From Streptomyces echinoruber (lineage in GTDB: Bacteria > Actinomycetota > Actinomycetes > Streptomycetales > Streptomycetaceae): a DNA stretch of 46,385 bases. The notes below the pieces were generated by a model. The model saw only the letters and a list, made by a program, of their open reading frames with translations. It did not search any database and was not told the origin of the DNA. The stretch is from the NCBI RefSeq assembly GCF_014651135.1, contig NZ_BMWH01000001.1, forward strand, positions 1-46,385, read 5' to 3'. Each line of letters opens with the position of its first letter. The first letter of the stretch is position 1. A program made the translations under genes and the position numbers. Positions 22,079-31,682 of the stretch are shown one piece after another.

Positions 22079-22522
22079 ATGGCGCAGGTCGAGGCCACTA
22101 CCGAGCGGGTCGTCGCGGCGGACGCGGAGACGGTGTTCGACGCGCTGGCCGACTACCGCGGCACCCGCCCGAAGCTGCTGCCCGAGCACTTCAGCGAGTA
22201 CGAGGTGCGGGAGGGCGGCGACGGCGAGGGCACCGTCGTGCACTGGAAGCTCCAGGCCACCAGCAAGCGCGTGCGCGACTGCCTGATGGAGGTCAGCGAG
22301 CCCACCGACGGCGAACTGGTCGAGAAGGACCGCAACTCCTCCCTGGTCACCACCTGGCGGGTCACCCCGGCCGGCGAGGGCCGCGCGCGGGTGCAGGTCA
22401 CCACCACCTGGAAGGGCGCCGACGGCATCGGCGGCTTCTTCGAGAGGACCTTCGCCCCCAAGGGCCTGAACCGCATCTACGACGCGATGCTCGCCAAGCT
22501 CGCCGCCGAGGTGGAGAAGTAA
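22079..22522 (+). CDS. SRPBCC-family protein
   Basis: A 147-residue START/Bet v1-like (SRPBCC) protein with a deep hydrophobic ligand pocket: QVEATTERVVAADAETVFDA, LADYRGTRPKLLPEHFSEYE, TVVHWKLQATSKRVRDCLME, WRVTPAGEGRARVQVTTTWK, GFFERTFAPKGLNRIYDAML. Related proteins act as polyketide cyclases/aromatases or lipid binders; the ligand here is unknown. GGAGG lies seven bases before the ATG. It stands alone after the insertion junction. Confidence 0.88.
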   Translation: MAQVEATTERVVAADAETVFDALADYRGTRPKLLPEHFSEYEVREGGDGEGTVVHWKLQATSKRVRDCLMEVSEPTDGELVEKDRNSSLVTTWRVTPAGEGRARVQVTTTWKGADGIGGFFERTFAPKGLNRIYDAMLAKLAAEVEK

Positions 22523-22542
22523 AGGAGAAGAAGTAGAGAACC

Positions 22543-22632
22543 GCCGGGGCGGGGAAGCGGGGGACCCCCGGGACGGGGAAGTGGGAAACCCCCGGGACGG
22601 GGAAATGGAGGACCGTCGAGGCGGAGAAGCCG
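22543..22632. repeat. Degenerate 24-bp tandem repeats
   Basis: GGGGAA recurs at 22551, 22575 and 22599, with a decayed copy (GGAGAA) at 22623. Each unit reads roughly CCCCCGGGACGGGGAARNGG plus a short tail. The repeats fill the space after the SRPBCC stop codon. The remaining gap to 22825 is GC-rich and shows no gene. Confidence 0.75.
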
Positions 22633-22825
22633 GGAAGCGGCCGCGCGCCGGCGGTCCCCGCCCTGTCGGCGCGCCCAACGCGTCCGCGTCCAGGGCGCGT
22701 TGCCCCTCTCACCGGTTCGAGTGGATCTCCGCGCCGGTGCGTACGACGCCGTAACCCCTTCCGCCCACCCGTAGTTGCCGCTTCACGCCGGAACCGTGCG
22801 GCAAGTGCGACGAGGGGAGCGGTAC

Positions 22826-25300
22826 GTGGGCGGGAGCACGCTCGTGCAGGACGAACCGGCCGTGGCGGAACCGGCTGTGGCGGAACCGGCCGCGAACACG
22901 GTGCCCAGGCCCGCCGCCCCGGAGCCCGCCGCGGCCGCCGGACTCACCCCGCGCCGGCTGCGGCTGGTCTTCACCGGGCTGATGCTCGCCCTGCTGCTGG
23001 CGGCGCTGGAGCAGATGATCGTGGCGACGGCGCTGCCGCGCATCGTCGGCGAACTGCACGGGCTGGACCGCATGTCGTGGGCGATCACCGCCTACCTGCT
23101 CACCTCGACCATCGGCCTGCCGGTCTACGGCAAGCTCGGCGACCTGCTCGGCCGCAAGGGCGTCTTCCAGTTCGCGATCCTCGTCTTCGTCGTCGGCTCC
23201 GCCCTCGCCGGGCGGGCGCGGAGCATGGACCAGCTGATCGCGTTCCGCGCGGTGCAGGGCGTCGGCGCGGGCGGGCTCATGACCGGCGTGCAGGCGATCA
23301 TCGCGGACATCGTGCCGCCGCGGCAGCGCGGCCGCTACCTGGGCCTGATCGGCGCCGCGTTCGGCCTCGCCTCCGTCACCGGGCCGCTCCTCGGCGGCTA
23401 CTTCACCGACCACCTCTCCTGGCGCTGGTGCTTCTACGTCAACGTCCCCTTCGGGCTGGTCACCCTCGCCGTCGTCACCGCCGTGCTGAAGCTGCCCACA
23501 CCGCGGGCGAAACCCCGCTTCGACGTCCTCGGCACGCTGCTGCTCACCGCGGCCTCCGCCTGCCTGGTGCTGCTCACCAGCTGGGGCGGCACCGAGTACG
23601 CCTGGGACTCGCGCGTCATCCTCGGCCTCGGCGCCGGTGCCGCGACCGCCGGCCTGCTCTTCCTCGTCGCCGAGCGCTTCGCCGCCGAACCCCTCGTTCC
23701 GCTGCGGCTGTTCCGCGACTCCGTCTTCAACGTCAGCGGCCTGGTGGGCCTGGTGACCGGCGCCGCGCTGTTCGGCGCCGCCGGCTACCTGCCGACCTTC
23801 CTGCAGATGGTCGACGGCGCCTCCGCCACCGAGTCCGGGCTGCTGATGCTGCCCATGACGGGCGGGATCGTCGTCGCGTCCGTCGTGTGCGGCCGGCTCG
23901 TCAGCCGCACCGGCCGCTACCGGTACTACCCCCTCCTCGGCACCGCCCTCGCCGCGGCCGGGACGTGGCTGCTGTCCCGGCTGGGGACCGACACGCCCCG
24001 ACTGCACTACAGCGTCTGGATGGCCGTCCTCGGCGCCGGCATCGGCATGGTGATGCCGGTCCTGGTGCTCGCCGTGCAGAACTCCGTGCGCCCCGCCGAC
24101 CTCGGCACCGCCACCAGCGCCCACACCTACTTCCGGCAGATCGGCGGCAGCGTCGGCGCCGCCGTCTTCGGCACCCTCCTCGCCGACCGGCTCACCGACG
24201 CCCTGCGGCGGCGCCTGCCCGCGGGAGCCGCCGCAGGACTGCCCGACCCGGAATCCCTCACCCCGCGGCTGGTGCACACGCTGCCGCCGGAGCTGCGGGA
24301 CGCCTACGTGCGGGCGTACGCCGACGCCATGCCGCGCATCTTCCTCTACCTCGTGCCGGTGCTCCTGCTCGGCCTGGTCATCGCCCTCTTCCTCAAGGAG
24401 ACCCCCCTCGTGAACAGCGCAGCGTCCCCCCACGCCACCGCCCCGGAGTCGGCGGGCACGGGGGCCGACGCGTCCCTGCCGCACGCCCGCCCCCGGCCTT
24501 CGGCCGAGGGAACCCACACCCCGCCCCGCTCGCCGTACCCGGCCGGCGTGCCCGTCTGCGGCACCGTGCAGCACCCCGACGGCACCGCCGTGCCCCGCGC
24601 CGCGCTCACCCTGATCGACGTGGCCGGGCAGCAGGTCGGCCGGGGTGCCACCGGCGAGGACGGCCGGTACGCGCTGTCCACGCCGGGCCCGGGGGCGTAC
24701 GTCCTCATCGCCGCGGCCGGCGGCCACCAGCCGCAGGCCGTCTCCGTGACCGTGGGCGAGCGGCCCGTCGAGCTGGACGTCGTCCTCGGCGGCGCCGGAC
24801 GCCTCGCGGGCAGCGTGCTCACCGCGGACGGCACCCCGGTGCGGGACGCCACCGTCACCCTGACCAACGTGCACGGCGAGGTCGTCGCCACCACCCGCAG
24901 CGGGCGCGAGGGCGGCTACGTCATCACCGAACTGGTGGCCGGCGAGTACACCCTCGCCGCCAGCGCCCCGGCCTTCCGCCCGGCCGCCCTGCCCGTCTCC
25001 GTGCAGGCGTCCCGGGAGACCCGCCAGGACGTCGAACTCGCCGGCGGCGCCGTGCTGCGCGGCACGGTCCGCGCCGGCGGCGGCCGGCCCGTGGAGGAGG
25101 CCCGCGTCACCCTCCTCGACGCGGCCGGCAACGTCGTCGACACGCAGATCACCGGCTCCGACGGCATCTTCCGCTTCGTCGACCTGTCCTCCGGCGAGTA
25201 CACCGTGATCGCCGCCGGCTACCCGCCGGTCGCCACCGTCCTGCAGGTCGCCGGCGGCGGCCGCACGGAACGGGACCTGCAACTCGGGCACGAGGACTGA
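22826..25300 (+). CDS. MFS (DHA2/EmrB-type) exporter fused to three carboxypeptidase-regulatory-like domains
   Basis: An 824-residue membrane protein. Residues ~30-530 are a 14-helix drug:H+ antiporter: [20 protein letters not shown] (motif D-like), [20 protein letters not shown] (motif A), [18 protein letters not shown] (motif B), [20 protein letters not shown] (motif C). After a Pro/Ser-rich linker come three beta-sandwich repeats (~575-655, 660-740, 744-822), each with a G-x-V...DGTPV..A.V.L and GEYTLAA pattern typical of CarboxypepD_reg. The repeats should lie on one face of the membrane and may bind a partner or the cell wall. The start is GTG 22826, chosen for GGGGAG upstream. PAVAE is duplicated near the N-terminus. 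Confidence 0.9.
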   Translation: MGGSTLVQDEPAVAEPAVAEPAANTVPRPAAPEPAAAAGLTPRRLRLVFTGLMLALLLAALEQMIVATALPRIVGELHGLDRMSWAITAYLLTSTIGLPVYGKLGDLLGRKGVFQFAILVFVVGSALAGRARSMDQLIAFRAVQGVGAGGLMTGVQAIIADIVPPRQRGRYLGLIGAAFGLASVTGPLLGGYFTDHLSWRWCFYVNVPFGLVTLAVVTAVLKLPTPRAKPRFDVLGTLLLTAASACLVLLTSWGGTEYAWDSRVILGLGAGAATAGLLFLVAERFAAEPLVPLRLFRDSVFNVSGLVGLVTGAALFGAAGYLPTFLQMVDGASATESGLLMLPMTGGIVVASVVCGRLVSRTGRYRYYPLLGTALAAAGTWLLSRLGTDTPRLHYSVWMAVLGAGIGMVMPVLVLAVQNSVRPADLGTATSAHTYFRQIGGSVGAAVFGTLLADRLTDALRRRLPAGAAAGLPDPESLTPRLVHTLPPELRDAYVRAYADAMPRIFLYLVPVLLLGLVIALFLKETPLVNSAASPHATAPESAGTGADASLPHARPRPSAEGTHTPPRSPYPAGVPVCGTVQHPDGTAVPRAALTLIDVAGQQVGRGATGEDGRYALSTPGPGAYVLIAAAGGHQPQAVSVTVGERPVELDVVLGGAGRLAGSVLTADGTPVRDATVTLTNVHGEVVATTRSGREGGYVITELVAGEYTLAASAPAFRPAALPVSVQASRETRQDVELAGGAVLRGTVRAGGGRPVEEARVTLLDAAGNVVDTQITGSDGIFRFVDLSSGEYTVIAAGYPPVATVLQVAGGGRTERDLQLGHED

Positions 25301-25352
25301 TGGGACTGACTGGACTGGCCGGCCTGGCCGACGGCTTGACCGGACTGGCCGG

Positions 25353-25406
25353 CCGGTCGGGTCCGATCTGACCGAGCTACCCGAGCTACCCGATCCGCCC
25401 GACCGG
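25353..25406. terminator. Weak inverted repeat after the MFS gene
   Basis: CCGGTCGGG (25353-25361) pairs with CCCGACCGG (25398-25406), with two tandem copies of GAGCTACCC in the loop. It may end the MFS transcript. The loop is long, so confidence is low. Confidence 0.35.
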
Positions 25407-25545
25407 TCCGACCGGCTCGCTCACCCGCGCCGCGGTTCCGCGCGGAGAGCCTTTCCGCCCCGGCGGGCGCCCGCCCTGTCGCGCGCCCGTTCCGGCAGGC
25501 GCCTGCCCCGGCGCCCGCCCGCCCCGGCGTGCCGCCGACCGCTCA

Positions 25546-25593
25546 TGCGCCGGTTCGTGCGCCGGTTTGCGCGCCGGCCCGCGCGCCGGAGGC
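25546..25593. repeat. Four 12-bp repeats
   Basis: TGCGCCGGTTCG, TGCGCCGGTTTG, CGCGCCGGCCCG and CGCGCCGGAGGC follow each other without gaps in the 398-base region between the MFS and phosphatase genes. No gene is visible in that region. Confidence 0.8.
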
Positions 25594-25698
25594 AGCGGCG
25601 AGTGGAATTCCCCCATTGCCGCACATCGCGACCGGCCGGAGCCGTACCGTGGTGCGACGGGGCAGATCTTGAGGGGCGGGGGAGAGAGGGGCCGGGCC

Positions 25699-28224
25699 AT
25701 GGACAGGGGCACCGACGGTGACACGGCCCCCGGTCATGCGGCCGGCCGCATTCCGCTGGCGGTGGTCGTGGTGGACCGCGAGGGGCTCGTCTCCCACTGG
25801 AGCAGGGGCGCGCGGCTGCTGTTCGGCACGCCCAAGGAAGAGGCCATAGGCTGCCCGGTCACCGACCTGCTGCCCGTCTCCGGGGCGCTGCCCGAGGAGG
25901 ACGCGGAGGCCGGGCGGGCCGGGGAGGCCGAGGAGGACAGTCCGTACGGCGCGTACTCCGCCTACTCCGCCCACGACGGGCTCGGTCCCGGCCTCGGGTC
26001 CTCCCTCGACGGGCGGCTGCACTACCCGGCCGCGGGCCGCGCCCGCCTCACCGTGCCCGGCCGCGCCCGCCTCGACGTGCTGTGGTGGGCGTACCCGCTG
26101 GTGGGCCCCGGCCCCGAGCGGCTGCTGGTGCTCGCGGCGGACGCGGGCGCCCTGCGCCGGGACCGGGCCGACGGCGAGGACGGGCCGGCCGCGGAGCACG
26201 ACGGGCACGGCGGACACCCGCTCGTGGAGCGACACCCGCTCGTGGAGCGCATCGTGCCCGGCTTCGCCCTGCACACCGACTTCCCCGGCGCCGACGAACT
26301 CGCCCGCCGGCTGCCGGAGATCCTGCCCAGCATGAGCGTCGGGGAGAGCTCCCGCATCGTCGCGCAGATCCTCGAACTCGGTTACCCCGTCCTGGAGTTC
26401 AGCCAGAACGACCGGGTGCCGGTCACCCCCGACTGGGGTGTGCCCCGGCGGGCGGAGCGCCGGGCGCGCCGGGAGCGGGCGGCGCGCGCCCGGGTGGCCG
26501 GCACACCGGTTCCGGACCGGCTCGACGACGAGGGCGAGGACCTCGAACACGCGGCCGTGCGGGAGCGGCTGGAGTTCCTCAACGAGGTCAGCTCCAGGAT
26601 CGGCACCTCGCTCGACCTGGCACGCACCATCGTCGAGGTCAGCCGGGCCGTCGTCCCCCGCTTCACCGACGTCGCCGGCACCTACCTGCGCGAACAGGTC
26701 GTCGCCGGCGAGGGCTTCCCGGAGGGTGTGCCCGACACGACGACGATGTGGCACCGGGTCGCCGTCGAGCACACCGACGAACCCGGCCGCTGGGACGACG
26801 TGGTCCCGGTCGGCGAGGCCATGCCGTTCCCGGCGCACACGCCGTTCTTCCAGTGCATGACCACCGGCGAGCCGGTGCTGGTGCCGCGCATCACCGAGGA
26901 GATGGGCCACGCCATCGCCTCCCAGTTCGAGAAGCGCGACATCCGGCCGCTGATCACCGGCCGCTCCATGCTCGTCGTCCCGCTCAAGGCACGCAACGTC
27001 GTCCTCGGCTTCATGATTCTGCTGCGCCACCCCGGGCGCGCCGAGTTCAACGACATGGACCGGGTCACCGGAGCCGAACTGGCCGCCCGCGCCGCGCTCG
27101 TGCTCGACAACGCGCGCATGTACACCTACCAGGAGAGCGTCGCCGAGACCCTCCAGGACAGCATGCTGCCGCACATCCCGCCCCGGATGGCCGGCTGCGA
27201 CATCGCCACCCGCTACCTGCCGGGCACGCGGCTCGGCCGGGTCGGCGGCGACTGGTTCGACTCCGTCAAACTCCCCGGGGCCCGCACCGCGTTCGTCGTC
27301 GGCGACGTCATGGGCCACGGCCTGAACTCGGCGGCGATGATGGGCCAGTTGCGCACCGCCGTGCAGACCATGGCCGCGCTCGACCTGCCGCCCGCGCAAC
27401 TGCTGCGCAACCTCGACGACCTCGCCCGGCGGCTCGGCGACACCCACCTCGCCACCTGCCTGTACGCCGTCTACGACCCGGTCGCGGGCGAGCTGCACCT
27501 CGCCAACGCCGGGCACATCCCGCCGGTGCTGGTGCGCGCCGGGGACGGGCGCAGCGAACTGCTCGACCTGCCGACGGGCGCGCCGATCGGAGTGGGCGGA
27601 GTGCCGTTCGAGGCGGTCCGGGTGCGCGTGGCGCCCGGCGACCGGCTGGTGATGTGCACCGACGGGCTGGTCGAGGTACGCGGCGAGGACATCGGTGTCG
27701 GGCTCGCCACCCTGTGCGAGTCCGCGGCCCACCCGGCCGCGTCCATGGACGACGCCTGCGACACCATCATCCGCGCCCTGGGCGCGCACGGCGGCCGCAA
27801 GGACGACGTGGCCCTGCTCATGGCCCGGCTCAACGGCATCGCCGCCGACGACGTCGCCGAGTGGCGGCTGGCCCGCGACCCCGCGGAGGTGGCGCGGGCG
27901 CGTGCGGTGGTCCGTGAGCGGCTGCACGACTGGGGGCTGCGGCGGCTGGCCGACACCGCCGCGCTGCTGGCCGGCGAACTCGTCACCAACGCCGTACGGC
28001 ACGCCCGCCACCGCCCCGTCGAGCTGCGGCTGGTGCGCGGCGACACGCTGCTGTGCGAGGTGGACGACGACGACCACGAGCTGCCCGTGCTGCGGCACGC
28101 CGGGCCGGACACCGAGCGCGGGCGGGGGCTGCGGGTGGTGAGCACGCTCGCCCGCGAGTGGGGGGCGAGCCGGACCGAGGCCGGCAAGACGGTGTGGTTC
28201 GAACTGACCCTGCCGCGCCGCTGA
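25699..28224 (+). CDS. PAS-GAF-SpoIIE-type phosphatase with C-terminal HATPase domain
   Basis: An 841-residue signalling protein: PAS (~residues 15-60), a variable linker, GAF (~283-470), PP2C/SpoIIE phosphatase (~488-709) and an anti-sigma-factor-like HATPase (~724-840). The phosphatase metal-site motifs are visible as GGDWFDSVK, VVGDVMGHG, MCTDGLVEVR and GGRKDDVALL. The ATPase N-box is ELVTNAVRHA with ERGRGLRVV later. Such proteins set anti-anti-sigma phosphorylation or kinase balance in response to a signal sensed by PAS/GAF. HPLVER is duplicated (residues ~172-183) by an 18-base repeat. The ATG at 25699 follows GGGGAGAGAGGG. No sigma factor gene is adjacent. Confidence 0.92.
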   Translation: MDRGTDGDTAPGHAAGRIPLAVVVVDREGLVSHWSRGARLLFGTPKEEAIGCPVTDLLPVSGALPEEDAEAGRAGEAEEDSPYGAYSAYSAHDGLGPGLGSSLDGRLHYPAAGRARLTVPGRARLDVLWWAYPLVGPGPERLLVLAADAGALRRDRADGEDGPAAEHDGHGGHPLVERHPLVERIVPGFALHTDFPGADELARRLPEILPSMSVGESSRIVAQILELGYPVLEFSQNDRVPVTPDWGVPRRAERRARRERAARARVAGTPVPDRLDDEGEDLEHAAVRERLEFLNEVSSRIGTSLDLARTIVEVSRAVVPRFTDVAGTYLREQVVAGEGFPEGVPDTTTMWHRVAVEHTDEPGRWDDVVPVGEAMPFPAHTPFFQCMTTGEPVLVPRITEEMGHAIASQFEKRDIRPLITGRSMLVVPLKARNVVLGFMILLRHPGRAEFNDMDRVTGAELAARAALVLDNARMYTYQESVAETLQDSMLPHIPPRMAGCDIATRYLPGTRLGRVGGDWFDSVKLPGARTAFVVGDVMGHGLNSAAMMGQLRTAVQTMAALDLPPAQLLRNLDDLARRLGDTHLATCLYAVYDPVAGELHLANAGHIPPVLVRAGDGRSELLDLPTGAPIGVGGVPFEAVRVRVAPGDRLVMCTDGLVEVRGEDIGVGLATLCESAAHPAASMDDACDTIIRALGAHGGRKDDVALLMARLNGIAADDVAEWRLARDPAEVARARAVVRERLHDWGLRRLADTAALLAGELVTNAVRHARHRPVELRLVRGDTLLCEVDDDDHELPVLRHAGPDTERGRGLRVVSTLAREWGASRTEAGKTVWFELTLPRR
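26213..26248. repeat. 18-bp in-frame duplication in the phosphatase gene
   Basis: GACACCCGCTCGTGGAGC occurs twice in direct succession, duplicating HPLVER in the linker between PAS and GAF domains. Confidence 0.9.
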
Positions 28225-28383
28225 TCCGCGCGGGGCCGCGGGGCGTGCGACGGCGCCCGCGCGCCCGACGTGTCGTGAAGGAACGCGCCGGGCGCTTGTC
28301 GTGGGGGCCCGGGAGCGGTACACCCTACGGGCCCGTCACTCGGACGGGCGTATCGCACCGGTCGTCGCACCTGGGGAGCCGAG

Positions 28384-29109
28384 ATGAGCGTGACGCGCAG
28401 GTACCGGGAAGCCTGGGAGGGGTTCTGGCGGGAGGCCCCGAAGGAGGAGGGCGCCGTCTTCTGGGACGCCGACCCGGCGCTGGCCGTCGGCCTGCATCTG
28501 CCCCTGTTCGAACCGTACCTGACGGATCGTCACCTCCCTCTGGTGGACCTCGGCTGCGGCAACGGCACCCAGACCCGCTTCCTCGCCGGCCGCTTCCCGC
28601 ACGTCGTCGGCGTCGACCTCGCCGCGGCGGCCGTCGAGCACGCCCGGCGCGCCGATCCCGCGGGCCGGGCGACGTACCGGACCCTGGACGCCGCGGAGGA
28701 GAGCGAGGTGCGGGCCCTGCACGCGGAACTCGGCGACGCCAACGTCTACATGCGCGGCGTCCTGCACCAGTGCCAGCCGGCGGACCGCCGGCCCCTGGCC
28801 GACGCGATCGCCACCCTCGTCGGCGAACGCGGCCGGGCCTTCCTGGTCGAGCTGTCCGCGGCCGCCCGCCCCGTCCTGCACGGCCTCGCGGCCGGCCCCG
28901 CCGGCCCGCCGCCCAAGCTCGCCCCCGTCTTCCGGCACGGCATCGCGCCCGGCGAGGTCGCCGACGGGGCGGTCCCGGAGTACCTGCGGGCGGCCGGCCT
29001 GACCGTGCTGGCGAGCGGCGAACTGCCGCTGGCGACCACCGAGTCGGGCCCGGAGGGCACCCGGATAGAACTGCCCTCGCGGTGGCTGGTGGCGGGCCGC
29101 GCCGGCTGA
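28384..29109 (+). CDS. Class I SAM-dependent methyltransferase
   Basis: A 241-residue methyltransferase. The SAM-binding motif I is LVDLGCGNGTQTRFLAGRF (residues ~54-72), followed by VVGVDLAAAAVEHARR (motif II) and a MRGVLHQCQPADRRPLADAI segment in place of motif III/IV. The N-terminus (YREAWEGFWREAP) resembles enzymes acting on small hydrophobic substrates. The substrate is unknown. GGGGAG lies upstream of the ATG. It stands alone. Confidence 0.85.
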   Translation: MSVTRRYREAWEGFWREAPKEEGAVFWDADPALAVGLHLPLFEPYLTDRHLPLVDLGCGNGTQTRFLAGRFPHVVGVDLAAAAVEHARRADPAGRATYRTLDAAEESEVRALHAELGDANVYMRGVLHQCQPADRRPLADAIATLVGERGRAFLVELSAAARPVLHGLAAGPAGPPPKLAPVFRHGIAPGEVADGAVPEYLRAAGLTVLASGELPLATTESGPEGTRIELPSRWLVAGRAG

Positions 29110-29185
29110 CCGGGACGGGGCGGGGCGGGGCGGTGCGGGGAGCGGGGCCGGCGGGGGAGGAGCAGTCGTACGGCGGCCGCGCACC

Positions 29186-29275
29186 CGCCCGCCGGCCCGC
29201 GCGGAAGCCGCCCGCCGGCCCGCGCGGAAGCCGCCCGGAGGTGTCCGGAGGCGCCCGAAGGTGTCCGGAAGCGGA
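29186..29275. repeat. Two families of short tandem repeats upstream of the M55 peptidase
   Basis: A 23-base unit CGCCCGCCGGCCCGCGCGG plus AAGC is repeated exactly at 29186-29208 and 29209-29231. It is followed by a ~20-base unit (CGGAGGTGTCCGGAGGCGCC, then a variant with GAAGGTGTCCGGAAGC) at 29236-29275. Confidence 0.85.
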
Positions 29276-29317
29276 CGCGGACCGCTTCGCCTCGTAGCCG
29301 GTCGCCGCCCCGGCGCG

Positions 29318-29323
29318 TAACGT
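29318..29323 (+). promoter_or_regulatory. Candidate -10 of a leaderless M55 transcript
   Basis: TAACGT ends eight bases before the ATG at 29332; there is no Shine-Dalgarno sequence between them. No good -35 is seen at 17-18 bases. Confidence 0.4.
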
Positions 29324-29331
29324 GACCCGGC

Positions 29332-30165
29332 ATGAAGATCCTCATCAGCGCCGACATGGAGGGCGCCACCGGGGTGACCTGGCCGGCCGACGTGCTGCCG
29401 GGGACGCCGCAGTGGGAGCGGTGCCGGGCGATGTTCACCTCGGACGTCAACGCCGCGGTGCTGGGGTTCTTCGACGGCGGCGCCGACGAGGTGCTCGTCA
29501 ACGAGGCGCACTGGACGATGCGCAACCTGCTGCTGGAGCGGCTGGACGAGCGGGCGCAGATGCTCACCGGCCGGCACAAGGCGCTGTCGATGGTGGAGGG
29601 CGTGCAGCACGGCGACGTCGACGGCGTCGCGTTCGTCGGCTACCACGCGGGCGCCGGCATGGAGGGCGTCCTCGCCCACACCTACCTGGCGAACTCCATC
29701 ACCGGGGTGTGGCTGGACGACGTCCGCGCCAGTGAGGGGCTGCTCAACGCGCATGTCGCCGCCGAGTTCGGGGTGCCCGTCGTCCTGGTCACCGGCGACG
29801 ACGTGGCCTGCGAGGACGCCCTCGGGTACGCGCCCGTGGCGCCGAAGGTGGCGGTGAAGGACCACGTCTCGCGCTACGCCGCCGTGTGCCGCACCCCGGA
29901 CCGCACCGCCGCCGCCATCCGCGCCGCGGCCCGGAAGGCGGCGGCGCTGGCGGTGCGGCACGAACCGGTGCACGGCGGGCCGCACACCGTCGCCGTCGAG
30001 TTCGACGCCGAGCACCTGGCCCAGGCCGTCACCGTCGTGCCGGGCGTGACCCGCACCGGGGAGCGCCGGGTGGCGTACACCAGCCCCGCCATGTACGAGG
30101 GAATCCGCACCTTCAAGGCGGTCACCACGATCGCCTCCGCCGCGATCGAGGAGCAGTATGGCTGA
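29332..30165 (+). CDS. M55-family D-aminopeptidase (DppA-like)
   Basis: A 277-residue zinc peptidase. Residues align with the metal and catalytic set of the D-aminopeptidase DppA: Asp8 and Glu10 in SADMEG, His60 in NEAHW, His105 in GYHAGA, His116 in AHTY and Glu135 in SEGLLNA. The family releases N-terminal D-amino acids, typically D-Ala from peptidoglycan-derived peptides. Its stop codon lies inside the next gene, an M20 peptidase (8-base overlap), so the two are translated together. They probably form a peptide-degradation pair. Confidence 0.9.
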   Translation: MKILISADMEGATGVTWPADVLPGTPQWERCRAMFTSDVNAAVLGFFDGGADEVLVNEAHWTMRNLLLERLDERAQMLTGRHKALSMVEGVQHGDVDGVAFVGYHAGAGMEGVLAHTYLANSITGVWLDDVRASEGLLNAHVAAEFGVPVVLVTGDDVACEDALGYAPVAPKVAVKDHVSRYAAVCRTPDRTAAAIRAAARKAAALAVRHEPVHGGPHTVAVEFDAEHLAQAVTVVPGVTRTGERRVAYTSPAMYEGIRTFKAVTTIASAAIEEQYG

Positions 30166-31465
30166 CGCGCAGGCACGGGAGGAGGTCGTGACCTTCACCT
30201 CCGACCTCATCCGCATCGACACCACCAACCGGGGCGGAGGCGACTGCCGGGAGCGCCCGGCCGCCGAGTACGCCGCCGCGCGGCTGGCCGAGGCGGGGCT
30301 GGAGCCGGTGCTGCTGGAGCGCACCCCGGGCCGGACCAACGTCGTCGCCCGCGTCCCCGGCAGCGGCCCGTCGGCTCACGCGCTGCTCGTCCACGGGCAC
30401 CTGGACGTGGTGCCGGCGCAGCCCGCCGAGTGGAGCGTGCACCCCTTCTCCGGGGAGGTCCGCGACGGCGTCGTGTGGGGCCGGGGCGCCGTCGACATGA
30501 AGAACATGGACGCGATGATCCTCGCCGTGGTGCGGGCCTGGGCCCGGCAGGGCGTGCGGCCCCGGCGGGACGTGGTGGTCGCCTTCACCGCCGACGAGGA
30601 GGCCAGCGCCGAGGACGGCTCGGGCTTCCTCGCCGACCGGCACGCGGCGCTGTTCGAGGGCTGCACCGAGGGCATCGGCGAGTCCGGCGCGTTCACCGTC
30701 CACGACGGCACCGGCCGGCAGCTCTACCCCGTCGCCGCGGGGGAGCGCGGCACCGCCTGGCTCAGACTCACCGCCCGCGGCCGGGCCGGCCACGGCTCCA
30801 AGGTCAACCCCGACAACGCCGTCACCCGCCTCGCCGCCGCCGTCGCCCGGATCGGCGCCCACGAGTGGCCGCTGCGGCTCACCCCGACCGTGCGCGCCGC
30901 GCTCACCGAACTCGCCGCCCTGTACGGCGTCGACGCCGACCCCGACCGCGAGACCGGCAAGCTGCTGGACAAGCTCGGCCCGGCCGCGCAACTGGTCGAG
31001 CACACCCTGCGCAACAGCGCCAACCCGACCGTGCTGGAAGCCGGTTACAAGGTCAACGTCATCCCCGGGGAGGCCGTCGCCCTGGTCGACGGGCGCTATC
31101 TGCCCGGCACCGAGGAGGAGTTCCGCGCCACCCTGGACCGGCTCACCGGGCCCGACGTGACGTGGGAGTACCACCACCGCGAGGTCGCGCTCCAGGCGCC
31201 CGTGGACGCGCCGGTGTTCGCCCGGATGCGGGAGGCGATCGAGGCGTTCGCGCCCGAGGCGCACGTGGTGCCGTACTGCATGTCCGGCGGCACCGACGCC
31301 AAGCAGTTCGCCCGGCTCGGCATCACCGGCTACGGCTTCGCCCCGCTGAAGCTGCCCGAGGGCTACGACTACGCGGCGATGTTCCACGGCGTCGACGAGC
31401 GGGTCCCCGTGGAGGCGCTGCACTTCGGCGTCCGCGTCCTGGACCGGTTCCTGCGGACCGCCTAG
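30158..31465 (+). CDS. M20-family metallopeptidase
   Basis: A 435-residue di-zinc peptidase/deacylase. Metal ligands and catalysts are visible: HGHLDVVP (His, Asp), GRGAVDMKN (Asp bridging), FTADEEASAEDG (catalytic Glu and Glu ligand) and YAAMFHGVDERV (His). The dimerisation domain contains GRAGHGSKVNPDNAVTRLAA. Members cleave dipeptides or N-acyl amino acids. It overlaps the M55 gene by eight bases, and the pair is followed by a hairpin. Confidence 0.92.
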   Translation: MADAQAREEVVTFTSDLIRIDTTNRGGGDCRERPAAEYAAARLAEAGLEPVLLERTPGRTNVVARVPGSGPSAHALLVHGHLDVVPAQPAEWSVHPFSGEVRDGVVWGRGAVDMKNMDAMILAVVRAWARQGVRPRRDVVVAFTADEEASAEDGSGFLADRHAALFEGCTEGIGESGAFTVHDGTGRQLYPVAAGERGTAWLRLTARGRAGHGSKVNPDNAVTRLAAAVARIGAHEWPLRLTPTVRAALTELAALYGVDADPDRETGKLLDKLGPAAQLVEHTLRNSANPTVLEAGYKVNVIPGEAVALVDGRYLPGTEEEFRATLDRLTGPDVTWEYHHREVALQAPVDAPVFARMREAIEAFAPEAHVVPYCMSGGTDAKQFARLGITGYGFAPLKLPEGYDYAAMFHGVDERVPVEALHFGVRVLDRFLRTA

Positions 31466-31466
31466 G

Positions 31467-31518
31467 GACACCGCCGGACGGACAGCCGGACGGACAGCCG
31501 GACGGACACCGTCGGACG
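31467..31518. repeat. 12-bp repeats after the M20 stop codon
   Basis: GGACAGCCGGAC-type units (consensus GACAGCCGGACG) are repeated about four times with minor changes directly after the stop codon of the M20 gene. Confidence 0.85.
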
Positions 31519-31609
31519 AAGCCTCCCCGGGCGGCCGGCACCCGTGGCGGTGACCGCGTCGCGAACCGCCTGCTCACCACCCGGTTGCGGTGCGGGTCCG
31601 GCCGCGGCG

Positions 31610-31660
31610 CGGCCCCGGCCGACGCGGACGGCGGGGCGCGTCGGTCGTCGGCCGGGGCCG
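31610..31660. terminator. Bidirectional terminator between M20 and alpha-glucosidase genes
   Basis: CGGCCCCGGCCGAC (31610-31623) pairs perfectly with GTCGGCCGGGGCCG (31647-31660), a 14-bp stem around a 23-base loop, between convergent genes. Confidence 0.65.
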
Positions 31661-31682
31661 GCTTCTGGTCCGTGGCGTGCGG

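Noticed and set aside
22543..22632. Regularly spaced repeats resembling a small CRISPR array
   Set aside because: Units are head-to-tail with no unique spacers, they drift in sequence, and no cas genes are nearby.
22709..25291. An 860-codon minus-strand frame opposite the MFS gene
   Set aside because: Gly/Val/Arg-rich composition without domains, fully explained as antisense to the MFS-fusion gene.
31467..31682. A small gene between the M20 and alpha-glucosidase genes
   Set aside because: Frames here are made of repeats and low-complexity Arg/Pro sequence without a ribosome site; a hairpin terminator explains the region.
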